DNA of 64,000 bases, taken from assembly GCA_032622095.1 (NCBI GenBank), contig CP136066.1:55952609-56016608 (forward strand), written 5' to 3'. The notes below the pieces were generated by a model. That model worked only from the letters and a program-made list of their open reading frames with translations, did no database searches and was not told the origin of the DNA. The translations under genes and the position numbers were made by a program. This DNA is from Siphonodentalium dalli (lineage: Eukaryota > Mollusca > Scaphopoda > Gadilida > Siphonodentaliidae). Positions 21,515 through 33,196 of this stretch are shown here, piece after piece; positions within the stretch are counted from its first letter, which is position 1; each line of letters opens with the position of its first letter.

Positions 21515-22682
21515 GTCGCCTGTGTGTGCAACTCCTTAAGTACTACGCATAGTTACTACACAGAAGATCGGCGTTTGGTGACATCTTCATCGGGGACGTG
21601 GACATCTTTCTGGGCCGACAGTGGTCCCTCCATAACGCGCGGATATTGAGAACGACACTGATTTTTTAAATTATGTTCTATCCTATGCTTCATTGACAAA
21701 TTCAACTATATACCGGCATTTATTGTGGCAGCGTGGAAGTCCAGGAACTATACTAGTGGGTGGATGTTCTCGAAAATTTGAGTGAGCAAAAGCAAAAACA
21801 CTATTGAAAAAATTCGCAAAATAATATTAAATGATTTGATCTGGGAAAACTGATTGACAGCGGGTGGATAAATACTCCTGCTTCATGTGGAAATACACAT
21901 ACGTTGTTCGTTGTCTGTTTTACGATAAAAAAAAACATATCCCCATATCATAAACGTGAAAATGACTTTCCCATGTGCTCGGGTTTGGCGACACCATCGG
22001 GTTTGGCGATACCACGTCCACGGTGGTGAACATGCATATAATGACATAACGCTCTTTATTAATTTCATACTATGCCGTGCTATAATTAAATTGGTTATGC
22101 ATTAATTAAATTAAATGTACAAGTTATGATTGAATTGTTAAAAAACAAATAAGAAACTTAAGCAGTGAAACGGTTTTTTAATTCAAATGAGATAAGCTCA
22201 GCAAGTAACACGGGAATGTAAAACCTGCTGATAGTGGTTTATTATTACTTTTGTCGGTGACTTTTTGTCCTGTGACCTTTTTTCAATTTTTCAAATTTTA
22301 AGTCAGGGCTAATGGATGAGCGACTGAACATTCGGAAACTAGATGGTCGAAACAGAATGTTCCAACTCAAGGGGAGGGGTACAAACCACAGTTCTAGCTT
22401 GCTGGGGGTCCTGCTGGAAAATTGCAACCTAAGTGGAGGTGAAAATCACATTTCACTCCAAATGGAAATATTGCGGCGACCAGTAGAAAAATAGGGACAG
22501 AAGGGGAGCGGGGTGCAATCGAAAATCCTGAAGTGGACACCTCGATTCAGGACCCATTCGTGACGTCACTGGCTGGAATTGTCCAACTATATATGGTTCT
22601 ATAACGAGTCAGTCAATATAGAAGTATTTTTTTTTCATTATGTTTAATTAAAAGTCCCAGACTCTTTTCCGCGACTCACGTC
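21515..22682. other. Intergenic or intronic stretch without a recognised gene
   Basis: An open stretch after a possible acceptor at about 21560 reads FGDIFIGDVDIFLGRQWSLH before a stop, without a known motif. A 'cgggtttggcgacacc' motif is duplicated near 21979-22015. A 60-codon ATG frame at 22312 is unremarkable. Confidence 0.4.
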
Positions 22683-23513
22683 TCTTTTACCCTCATATAA
22701 TATATATACCCTCTTTTACCCTCATATAATATATATACCCTCTTTTACCCTCATATAATATATATACCCTCTTTTACCCTCATATAATATATATACCCTC
22801 TTTTACCCTCATATAATATATATACCCTCTTTTACCCTCATATAATATATATACCCTCTTTTACCCTCATATAATATATATACCCTCTTTTACCCTCATA
22901 TAATATATATACCCTCTTTTACCCTCATATAATATATATACCCTCTTTTACCCTCATATAATATATATACCCTCTTTTACCCTCATATAATATATATACC
23001 CTCTTTTACCCTCATATAATATATATACCCTCTTTTACCCTCATATAATATATATACCCTCTTTTACCCTCATATAATATATATACCCTCTTTTACCCTC
23101 ATATAATATATATACCCTCTTTTACCCTCATATAATATATATACCCTCTTTTACCCTCATATAATATATATACCCTCTTTTACCCTCATATAATATATAT
23201 ACCCTCTTTTACCCTCATATAATATATATACCCTCTTTTACCCTCATATAATATATATACCCTCTTTTACCCTCATATAATATATATACCCTCTTTTACC
23301 CTCATATAATATATATACCCTCTTTTACCCTCATATAATATATATACCCTCTTTTACCCTCATATAATATATATACCCTCTTTTACCCTCATATAATATA
23401 TATACCCTCTTTTACCCTCATATAATATATATACCCTCTTTTACCCTCATATAATATATATACCCTCTTTTACCCTCATATAATATATATACCCTCTTTT
23501 ACCCTCATATAAA
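22683..23513. repeat. 29-bp minisatellite, about 28.6 identical copies
   Basis: The unit contains TCTTTTACCCTCATATAATA followed by TATATACCC. I see no substitutions between copies over 830 bp. Confidence 0.97.
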
Positions 23514-23596
23514 TTGGAAGGATTCAATTTATTTATCCACAACAGCATAATTCAAATAAATTCGGTCAACTGTATCGTAAGGGGAGTCAGTAGCGA

Positions 23597-23677
23597 GTTT
23601 GCGATTTCAAACGGGTACGGGTACCGGTACGGGTACTGGTAGCTACCCGTACCGGTACACGTTTTGAAATCGCAAAC
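23597..23677. repeat. Foldback of GTTTGCGATTTC arms around a TACCGG-rich core
   Basis: GTTTGCGATTTCAAA at 23597 is mirrored by TTTGAAATCGCAAAC ending at 23677. The core is made of alternating GGGTAC and CCGGTAC blocks, several of them self-complementary. A related inverted segment lies at 26449-26490. Confidence 0.8.
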
Positions 23678-24059
23678 TGTTTTACGGGTAGAATTAAGCA
23701 TATCGACGGGTAGTGTATGGTGAGCCAATTGCAGCACAATATATATGATGTAGAGAAATTGTTATCCGCTTCGCTTTCTTGGCCGACGTTATACTTGTTG
23801 TTATGGTTATATGATGGACATCTGCGTGGATAATGGATTGCATTAACCAGGGACGAGGCGAAAGTGGAAGGGGTTGGCGTCTTTCTTTGACTCATTTTGG
23901 TAACATTTTCAATAATTAGCTTTCATAAGTAATTTCCCAGACCGTTCGAGTGTCGTCTAGAACAGATGGAATTTTCTGACTGAGAAAATATGTTATGATA
24001 GCACAAATATACAATTACGCTAATTTAATAATCCACCATTATTCGGTGTAAAATGTGTT

Positions 24060-24246
24060 GGTTTAGACCCAGGGTCCAAGAATGTCCTACATGCATGCAC
24101 TTTTAGTCAGATATAAGACCGAAATTGCCCCTTATATTAGTTGGGGAATTTTTAGTCATATAACTGGTAATGGGTTGGAATCTTTCGAAGGGTCGGGCAA
24201 GGGAATATTCATCCCAAGAACTTGGATATTTGTCTGGGTCTAAACC
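24060..24246. mobile_element. Possible 187-bp MITE
   Basis: GGTTTAGACCCAG at 24060-24072 is repeated inverted at 24234-24246. Subterminal similarity is weak (a 'tccaag' block) and no target duplication is clear. Confidence 0.35.
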
Positions 24247-24309
24247 CGGATGTAGGTAGAACAAGAGCTACACTGGGCGTGCAAAATACCCCCTCTCTTG
24301 GGTCGGCGG

Positions 24310-24920
24310 AAACTGGTAAAAAAGGGGCATAACTCTGGTAAAAATTGGCGGACGGAACTCAAATTTGAACTTGACCTGTGTTTTGGTGGGAGAAAGTAAT
24401 ATACCAAATTATCATTGAATCCGATAAGCTCTAGTAAAGTTATCATCCGGAAAACAAATTTCAGGGATTTTCTAAGTCAAATTACGTCAAATAAGGGGCA
24501 TAACACCGGTGAAAATTGGTGGACGGAACCCAAATTCGAACTTGAGCTGTCTTTTCTCCTAATAAACCCACATACCAAATTTGATTGAAATCGGTTCACT
24601 CTAACTAACTCTGCCAGAACCCAAGTTCGAACTTGACCTGTGTTTTGATGGGAGAAAGTAATATACCAAATTTGGATTCATTCCGATAAACTATACTAAA
24701 GTTATCATCCGGACAACAAATTTCAAGGATTTTCTAAGTCAAATAAGGGGCATAACTCCGGTGAAAATTCGAACTTGAACTTAATTTTCGGCTAATAAAC
24801 CCACATACCAATTTTATTGAATTTGGTTCACTCTAACTAAAGTTATCATCCGGAAACCAGGTTAACGGACGGACGCCCGGGCGGACAGACCAATACTATA
24901 ATGCGGCCGTTTTTTTCTCA
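24310..24920 (+). repeat. Degenerate tandem copies of a dispersed bivalve-type repeat
   Basis: Blocks recur in the order 'aaggggcataactc', 'ggtgaaaattggtggacgga', 'cgaacttgacctgtgttttg', 'gggagaaagtaatatacc', 'aaagttatcatccggaaa', 'gattttctaagtcaaat'. About three to four irregular units of roughly 165-185 bp are present. The segment ends with 'ggacggacgcccgggcggac' and 'tataatgcggccg'. I recall this combination from bivalve genomic repeats, but that is memory rather than a search. Confidence 0.75.
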
Positions 24921-27115
24921 AACGGGCGTATAAAAATCAAACTTGTTAAATATAAAGGGTGTTTAATGGTACACTATTCATTATATGGTTCGAATAAAGA
25001 GCGTTTGCTTCACGTCTATGCGAAACAAAGAAAACAGCTAAAAGTCGATCTGATGACGGTAAGATTGTGCCGACTATGAGGTGTGTATATCAGTATTTGG
25101 TGTCACTATCGGCCACTACAATATACAACAGTCTTGGGGTTCAAATGCACCATGTCCGTTCAAAAGTAAAATATCTATATTAAAATGAGAAATCAGTCAC
25201 CACCACATAAGGTACAATAACTGAACGGTTGTATTCAATCGTGTAACACATTCACGGTGTACTTATGCACAAAGGGTCAATAGGGGATGTGGCGAGAGGG
25301 TGGGGTGTATCACCCCAACTTTTGTCAACAGTTGGATATTGCATATACCTAACACACCAAAACATACGTTCAAATTATTCTGTCATTCAGTTTGATGTTC
25401 CAAAAATGTATTAGTGCGGATTTTTTTTTATAGCTTTAGACCAACATTTGCAAATATTCCTACTTTTGGTAGAAAAACATTCGGGCTATATGGTCAACAG
25501 CAGGTTGGAAATATCCAACAAATGTAAAGCTTGAGGAAAGTCAATAATTTATCAATTTTCATGTTCAGATTTCAAAACGTTCTCACACCAGACCGAACCA
25601 TGGTCGACCCGGTATGCCCTGGTCTAACCACATTCAGTGGCTCGTCAATACTGATCATTGATTTGTGAAAAACAAACCAGGGCGTGAATTTGCCTGGTGT
25701 TAGACCACTAGATGTTATGATTTTGCAATTTCCAGGTTCATATCTACAAAACTGTTCTCGTACTGCATGGTCGGCAAGGTGGACCCCCCCCCATCACAGG
25801 ACTTCTGCAACAAGACTACTGATCCATTTAGAACAGTCCACAATAATATTCAGGACAGTGAAGGATCAGTTGGGGGGAATCAGAGCCCAACGGCGTGCAC
25901 AATTTGAATTACGCACAAACCTCTGTTTGGTGTGGTTTAAGGGGGTGTATAGTTGGGAATTTGAAGGTGGACACACCTTCTCAACGAGGAGACCCCCTAT
26001 AATTACGTCCCTGTGTCGAGACTGCGTATAGCACCGCCAACTCACTCTTTTAATCATAACATGTCGAGAATCCCGGGGTTAGCCCCCCCCCCAAATCACA
26101 TTCCCAAAAAATAACATGTCATTACTTGAGTGAAGACAGTTGTCAGTAAACAAATCGGCGTTCCATAGTTATCTTAGTGTTAGAAGCCGCCTCGATACTT
26201 TGAACATAAAACATGGCTTAAATGACAAATGTATCAATGAGATTTGGCAATTAAATCGTGCAATAAATAGATTAATGCATAGCTGACTGTTATTTCGTAT
26301 AACTAATGTACTTTTGAGTGAGAAAACTTTAGCGAAAGACTACCAGTCAACGGGATACATCTACCCGTTCCAAATCCCTATCGCTTTATGTGCTGCATTC
26401 AAAGTACGCAAATGACCGTGACGATTTTCACCGATCTACCTGGATTTACCGGTACCCGTACCCGCCCGACGGGTATCGCAAACTCGCTACTATATAGTCG
26501 GCGTCGTAATCAACTGCATTTGATTTAGAAACAATCAGATGTAGTCACTGCTATTCATCCGTCGGTCGTTCTGTCTTTCTATCGCCAACATGACATTATA
26601 TGGGTAATATTTTATGTCATTCTGGAACTGTAACTGTAGCTGAATTGGTCAATGTCACCCCCTGTCATTTAGTTGGGTACCCAGCCTTTCAAATTGGCAG
26701 TTGTGTACCCAGCGTGAAAAATCAAAACGAAATTCCAACGTATATTCTTGCGTACTATAAAGAAATAGTTCCAAGGTTTTAACATTATTTGATTGCCTAC
26801 CAAAATGGGTATTATGGTATAACATATCACAAAGTAACTAAGATGTATTTGTTCAGTATTTATTATAAATTATATAAAACATGCAGGTGTAAGAGATTGT
26901 GTCCATTGAATACATTTTCCGTTAGGCATATTCGCGTGAACTTGCAGGTTGTGAGCATTTAGCAAAGCCAGCTAATCGCGTGACACAGATACCTTTGCAG
27001 GTTGGGAGAATTTACTCAAGAAAGCTAATCGTCGGACACAAATTCAACAGTTTTGGCATTAAAGAAACTCCTAAAATGTAATTTCTGCGGTGGATTCTGT
27101 CACACTAATGGCAGA
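24921..27115. other. Intergenic stretch with scattered inverted fragments
   Basis: 26449-26490 is the inverted partner of the foldback at 23590. A 'gtcacccc ... gtacccagc ... caaattggc' segment at about 26650-26705 recurs inverted at about 27495-27580. A diverged copy of the 5694 repeat lies at 25434. A run 'ggacccccccccatcac' occurs near 25782 and another C-run near 26084. No gene is recognised; the 115-codon frame at 25684-26031 has no motif. Confidence 0.45.
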
Positions 27116-27295
27116 TAAATGTGTTATATACATAATGTGTTTGTAACGATTCATGTATCGCGACTCGGCTAGTTTTCGTGTCCATTTAGCGACTCGGCGA
27201 CCAAGGTCGCCTCGTCGCTATATGGCTAGGAAAACTAGCCGAGTCGCGATACATGAATCGATACAAACACATTGTGCATATAACACATATTTATT
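27116..27295. repeat. Foldback element with ~65-bp arms
   Basis: The left arm (about 27116-27180) and right arm (about 27231-27295) are reverse complements with few mismatches, sharing CATGTATCGCGACTCGGCTA and GTGTTATATRCA. The ~50-bp centre itself contains GCGACTCGGCGACC and GGTCGCCTCGTCGC, a second, inner hairpin. Confidence 0.85.
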
Positions 27296-27629
27296 TAAAC
27301 ACGGCAGCCGATGTTTATCATTTTAGGTGCTAAAGATTGGACGAAATTTACTTTTTTCGCCTTGCTGGAATGGTATAAGTTGGAATGGGGAGAGAGCAAG
27401 TTCAGCGGCTTAATTAGCATGTTCATTTCGAAAACAACGGAATGACAGGCAATCGCTTTTAAATCACGTTCTATTGTAATGTGAGATTTCAGAAGAGCTG
27501 GGTACCCAAATGTAAATTTTATGAAAGATGCAAATTTGAAAAACCTGGGCACTCAAATGCACAAAAGGGGTGACAGTGACACATTCAGCATATGTACATG
27601 TATAATGTAATCCGAACATAATCTTATTC

Positions 27630-29030
27630 TTTGCATGACTAAATCATTTGGCACGGGCTAGAGGTCGTACCTTTGGTTGGGTCATCGTGAAATTTGTGAT
27701 GGATGTTAACATTGCCATGTAGATGGGAACGAGTCATTTAGGAGTTATTCGGCCAAAAACATGTCCCCCGGCAGCCATCTTTGATTTTACTGCATTACTA
27801 AATCATTTGGCACGGGCTACAAGTCGTACCTTTGATTGGACCGTTATGAAATTTGTCGCGGCTGATGACATTCACACGCAGATGGCAACGAGTCATTTTG
27901 GGACCATTCGGCAAAAAAAAAAAAAGGCCACCTGCAACCATCTTGGATTTCAAAATTCAATACATTAGCACTGGCTACAGGCCGGAATGTTCGTCTGCTC
28001 ATCATTTGGGGGTCATTCGGCCATAAACATGACCGCCGGCAGCCATCTTGGATTTTACTCTTGCATGACTAAATCCTTTGGCATGGGCTACAACTCGTAC
28101 ATTTGGTCGGATTATCATGCAATTTGTCATGTGTGTTAACATTGATATGTAGATGGGAATGAGTCATTTTGAGGTCATTCGGCCATAAAACATGGCCACC
28201 AGCAGCCATCTTGGATTTTACTCTTTGCATGACTAAATACTTTGTCACGGGCCAGAATATGTACATTTGATCGGATCATTATGAAATATGGGTGATAACA
28301 GTGACACCTAGATGGGAACTAGAGATTTTGGGGTCATTCGGCCAAAAACCGTGGCTGCCGAAGCCCGTCTTGGATTTCAAAATCTAAAATATTAGCACGG
28401 GCCACAGGCCGTACTGTTTGTCTGATCATCGTGAAATTTGTCATGGATGTTAATATTGACATGTAGTTGGGAACGAGTCATTCTGAGGTCATTAGGCCAT
28501 AAAACAAGGCCGCTGGCAGCCATCTTGGATTTTACTCTTTGCATGAATAAATCGTTTGGCACGGGCGACTAGTCGTACTTTTGGTCGCATAATTTGTCAT
28601 GGATGTTAATATTGACACGTAGTTGGGAACGAGTCATTTTTGGGGTCATTCTGCCAGAAAACATGGCCGCCGGTTGCAATCTTGGATTTTACTCTTCGCA
28701 TGACAAAATCCTTTGGCACAGGCTACATGTCGTACCTATGGTCGGATCATTATGAAGTTTATCATGGATGTTAACATTGCCATGTAGATGGGAACGAGTC
28801 ATTTTGGGTTCACTCGGCCCTAAAACGTGGCCGCCGACAGCCATCTTGGATTTTACTCTTTGCATGACTAAATCCTTTGGCACGGGCTACAGGTCATACC
28901 TTTGTCGGATCATCATGAAATTTGTCATGGATGTTAACATTGGCATGTAGATAGGAACGAGTCATTTTGGGTTCATTCGGCAAAAAACATGACCGCTGGC
29001 TGCCATCTTCGATTTCAAAATTCATTTCAT
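27630..29030 (-). repeat. Third A/B monomer array, reverse orientation
   Basis: About nine ~160-bp monomers have the same landmarks as 16600-17762. Junction types run A A B A A B A A A B. One monomer near 28000 is shortened. The right edge passes into 'gttgagctacagtgtcatgg' (about 29074), also seen near 15580 and 16135, which suggests that the family has a defined terminal module. Confidence 0.9.
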
Positions 29031-29607
29031 CATTCCATTTATTGCTCATCACAAAAATTTAACTTCTTCGCAAAGTTGAGCTACAGTGTCATGGACACTT
29101 TCATTACTAAGGTGGGGGGCGTGGAACAAATGTCCCGGTGGCATGTTCAGGGCAATGTCCGGTGGGGGGTTGTCCGGAAATCATAATGGCTCGCTCTTTG
29201 TTGGTCTACGAAAAAGAAATTCACGGCATTCTATAAATTGTAATAGTTTACACACCATTTGTTTTTCAAACAATCACGCAGAACTCCCTCTCACAGAGCA
29301 ACATATGCGCGGTTGTTGCGTTCCTGTATATCTTGTTCATCATCTCTGTATTGTTCTTTTATTTTGTGTGCATATGTATGTTATGTAATCATCTAGTAAT
29401 TATTAGCCAGATAGGCACGCACGCCTCTAAATGTACAGACCGTTTACAATTCCATATACGCAATCTGGGCAAGTGAAACAACAGTGTAATGCAATTGAGA
29501 AGTCTAGCCAGCCGTCAGGGACAAAGGAACCGTATTCCGTGCCGGAGAAGCGCACGTAATTTATACCTAACAGCTTGAAATAAGACACTTACGAGCAAAT
29601 ATGTCAA
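29031..29607. other. Edge of the third array and unique DNA
   Basis: G-rich runs (ggtggggggcgtgg near 29111; ggtggggggttg near 29162) follow the array edge. No gene is recognised. Confidence 0.45.
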
Positions 29608-30796
29608 TCTCATATATATATTTGAAGACCTCTGTCTGTCTGTCTATTTGTCTGTCTGTTTGTCATTAATACAAATCTACGATTCTCGACCGACCGGGAC
29701 GAAATTTTGATATGTGTTTGTAGTTTGATCAGGCGGTGGTCGTTGTCGTATTGGCGAGCCCGCGCGACACCCGTGCAGCGCATGCGCAGGCGAGATCTCG
29801 GAAACGGGTGGAGCTATCGACTTGAAATTTGGTATGTGAATGTATCTTGCCCAAATACGAAATTTTATCGGGTCGCCGAGCCCGTGCGACGCCAGCTTCG
29901 CGCATGAGCAGACGAGATCTCGGAAACGGGTGGAGCTATCGACTTGAAATTTGGTATGTGAATGTATCTTGCCCCGGATACGAATTTTATCGGGTCGCCG
30001 AGCCCGTGCGACGTCAGCTTCGCGCATGTGCAGACGAGATCTCGGAAACGGGTGGAGCTATCGACTGTCTGTGTATATGTGTGTGTGTGTGTGTGTGTTC
30101 GCGATGAACGCGAAAACGGCCGACCCGATTTCGATGAAACTTGGTATGTGGGGGTATTTTTGGCCGGGGGTGGCATAGGCATATTAATTTGTCCGTGCGA
30201 CGTGACCTTGACCTTGAAATCGGGTCATTTCAAGGTCAAACGCCCGAATATCACGGGATTTCTTTGAAACTTGGTATGTGGGGGTATTTTCGGCCGATAA
30301 GTGGCATAGGCCTATTAACTTGCCCGTGCGACGTGACATTGGCCTTGAAATCGGGTAATTTCAACTTTTCAAGGTCAAACGCCCGAATATCACGGGATTT
30401 CGATGAAACTTGGTATGTGGGGATATTTTCGGCCGAGAAGTGGCATACGCCTATTAATTTGCCCGTGCGACGTGACCTTGACCTTGAAATCGGGTCAATT
30501 CAAGGTAAAATCGCGAATTTTGATAGGATTTCCACGAAATTTGATACATAGGGTTTACTTTTGTCCACTGAGTGTTTTCGACGGGTAAAATTGTGACCCC
30601 GACCTGACCTTGACCTTCAAAATGATCAATTCAAGGTCAAATCGGGTAAAACAGGATGTATTTCGACGGGTACTTTTGTCGGGTACTTTTGTCCGGGCAG
30701 TGTTTTGGACGTGTCAAATCGTTACCTCAACTGACCTTGACCTTCAAAATGGTAAATTCAAGGTCAAAGCCCGGACGAAGTCGGGTCACCTTCTAG
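29608..30796 (+). mobile_element. Single Helitron/Helentron-like element (1189 bp)
   Basis: It begins TCTCATATATATATTTGAAG after an A, followed by a (TCTG)n tract and 'tctacgattctcgaccg'. Three copies of a 122-bp repeat follow (29780-30060), then a (GT)n tract, then three to four units of a 131-139-bp repeat (30128-30790). It ends with the hairpin CCCGGAC-GAA-GTCGGG and, 11 nt on, CTAG (30793-30796) before a T. TC start, 3' hairpin, CTRR end and absence of target duplication are hallmarks of Helitrons. No Rep/helicase is encoded, so it would be non-autonomous. Confidence 0.65.
30128..30790 (+). repeat. 131-139-bp tandem units rich in AGGTCA half-sites
   Basis: Units start 'gatttcgatgaaacttggta' and contain 'gtgcgacgtgaccttgacct' and 'ttcaaggtcaaacgcccgaa'. 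Each pairs TGACCTTGACCTT with a downstream TCAAGGTCA (for example 30230-30238, 30369-30377, 30631-30639, 30758-30766). The last two units are degenerate. Confidence 0.85.
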
Positions 30797-31444
30797 TATA
30801 TATATATGCTGCTCGTAGTTACGGTTATGTATAATTTTGTTATATACTGCCCGTAAAGTTTTTGACTCCTGAACTGTCGTTATGAGTGGGTACGAAAATA
30901 GGGGTGGGGTAAATCTGAAGTTATATATAGGGGTATATAACCTATACATAGCTTTGTGCAATTTTTTGTTGACTTCGGATAATGGGAAATATGACTGCCC
31001 GTAACCCTGTTTCAGGGCAACTGCCCATAATTACGGTTAAGTCAGTATATATATACTGCTGAAAAGTTCAACAAATTTATGTATATATGTATAAATGTAC
31101 ATATATCCTTACATCCATACCTGTATTAAGGGGATGATAAATAATTTAATTTAATTGAACTGCATAGCAGCACAACTTGACAAGTGTAAAGTGGGATTTT
31201 CATGTGTTACTGTTATACATATGTTTAAATTAGTCTAGCTTCTCTTTACACCATCCTACTCATACTAGTTACTGATTAGGAGATCCATATAAATGGACAC
31301 AGTTTATGAGCAATTGCATTATACTATATAGTTTCGAAATGTTTGTCCATCCATGATGTTCGTTTATAAATCATGATCATGTGTTAAAGATACGAACGGC
31401 CTTCGCGATGGGTATTGTGGTTAAAATGGTTAAATCTGTTACAG
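30797..31444. other. AT-rich intergenic stretch
   Basis: Contains short (TA) runs and two 'ctgcccgtaa' motifs (about 30847, 30993). No gene is seen. Confidence 0.4.
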
Positions 31445-31671
31445 TACAGTGCGTAAAGAGTGTGTGGTAACAAAACACTCAACACCGGGGAGATCCCACT
31501 AATGAACTTTGGTTAAAACTGTACCATGTTGTTTATAACATACATTTAGAGCGCTCACTAATCCTCACCACTCAACTTTTCGCATTTGAATTGGTCACTG
31601 TGCATCAATCTCCCCCAAAACATCACTACGGTGTTGAGTGTTTGCTTATCGCACACTCTTTATGTGCTGTA
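31445..31671. mobile_element. TA-flanked MITE (227 bp)
   Basis: Terminal inverted repeats of about 45 bp run inward from TA at 31445-31446 and 31670-31671. Landmarks are CAG.(G/A)C.TAAAGAGTGTG and AAACACTCAACACCG. TA duplication is typical of Tc1/mariner-type elements. It is non-coding. Confidence 0.75.
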
Positions 31672-32235
31672 TATAAACGCTCGACTCACACAAGTGTGTG
31701 TGTGTGGATACTATCGTAGTCATACTATCATTATTCTATACGTTTAGTATATTGTTGAGGAATTTTTCCAAAAAAACATTTTGGTAACTTTTATTTCTAT
31801 ATACACTGTGAATTATAACCTTCAACCATCGGTGCCTTTAATTATCACCTGAAATAGAACAAAATTCTACCACATAATAATTGACATTAACTATAGTGAA
31901 ATAAATTCTGATTCAGAATTAACATATAGAGGAGTGGACTATAGCAAAGAATCATACTTGTTGTTAGACCCTCCATACATGCATATCACAATTGAACAGC
32001 TCACACACTGCTATATCAAAATTGATCAATTATAATGTTATTGATGTCAAATTGTTATATATTCATATTTATGTGAGGGCTATAATAACATATATTGTTT
32101 ACACTAAGCACGAAGTTGCAGAATCTGAGCCTGCATGGACATTACAGGATAATAAAACCATAAGATATCAATTCCCGATAGTTTTCTTTGTAAGATTTTC
32201 CAGAATATATTATAATCAGTTTATGTCTGTTTGGT
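31672..32235. other. AT-rich stretch, no recognised gene
   Basis: A 91-codon open stretch at 31992-32267 has no motif. Its end overlaps the retroelement tail remnant that follows. Confidence 0.4.
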
Positions 32236-32345
32236 TGATTGGGGTTTATCATCGTTTCAGCCGCTAGGCCATATCACGGCGTTGTCAGGTTTGCGGATGG
32301 TGGAAAGACCGCGCAGGGGGTTAATTTCACCGTGAAATCACTTCA
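32236..32345 (-). mobile_element. 3' tail remnant of a non-LTR element
   Basis: 'gattggggtttatcatcgtt' and 'gctaggccatatcacgg' match the 3' end of the retrotransposon at 17772 ('gattgaggtttaacgtcgtt', 'actaggccatatcacgac') in the same orientation. It looks like a 5'-truncated insertion. Confidence 0.6.
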
Positions 32346-32394
32346 CTGCATACCGTCGTTTCAATGATATGAGACCGCGCAACATCGCTGCCAA

Positions 32395-32675
32395 CATTTG
32401 ACCGTTAAACATACGGTCAGACCGTAGCATGTTCCACTGTATAAAACCGTTTAAGTAACGGGCAGACCGTAACCAATAACTGTCAGACCGTTGTATTTTT
32501 TTACGGTTCAGCACCGTTTAATTAATATCAAGACCGTAAATAATAAGGGTCAGACCAATGGTATTTTTCATGGGTCAACACCAATTTTTTGCTCTCAATT
32601 TGCTAATTTACCATAGAATTAGCCAGGTTCCCATGGTGACAATATGATTTCCCGGTAGGCATTACGATTCATATG
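32395..32675. repeat. CAGACCGT-type short repeats and a dispersed segment shared with 42862
   Basis: A roughly 40-bp motif built on 'ggtcagaccgta' occurs four to five times in 32395-32560. The following ~130 bp (32545-32675: 'gtcagaccaatggt', 'ggtgacaat.agatttcc', 'taggcattacgat') recur at 42862-42992 in direct orientation. Confidence 0.7.
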
Positions 32676-33196
32676 TTTTTGAATGGTCGAAACTAGTATT
32701 ATTCGTAACTGAAAAATACATCTTAGTTCTTATGTTACGATCATAGTTTTGATGAAATGTAAATCCTCAATGCATAAAGTGATAGACAATATTTATGAAA
32801 CTTTGCAGTTTGCAGAGGATCAAGCTTGTTATCTGCCTCGTAGAATTTAATCCGGAAAAGGCTGCACACGCGTAATGTGTTCGCCTTTCACTAACTACTG
32901 TATAAATATGGCCTTAAATAAAAAACGATACTAGTAATAGCTGATAAGCCACCCATCACTATTCAGTTATGAGTAATACTAATTTCGACCATTCTAAAAC
33001 ATGAATCGGCAGCCATTTTAAGCCATAAAAGAACAAAGCTACATGCTTCACAGTTAAAACTCAAATTTATGTACATGTAAAAGTAAAATATCTTAATGGC
33101 ATACTTTTTGGTAACATGTAAGGCGTGAAATTGTCCAGTCACTTGTAAACACAGTTTTTGTTTTAACAGGTGAATCCGTACATCATGACAATAAAG

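Noticed and set aside
25684-26031. 115-codon plus-strand frame
   Set aside because: It contains C-runs and repeat fragments, and no known domain or splice signals support it.
29707-30551. Many 60-140-codon frames on both strands with CGRAxRPDKIRIRGKIHS- or RRARATPASRMRRRDLGNGWSYRL-like peptides, also at 38.6-40.9, 47.6-56 and 59.7-60.9 kb
   Set aside because: All are translations of the 122-bp repeat in different frames and orientations. They overlap each other, lack consistent starts, and simply follow the repeat.
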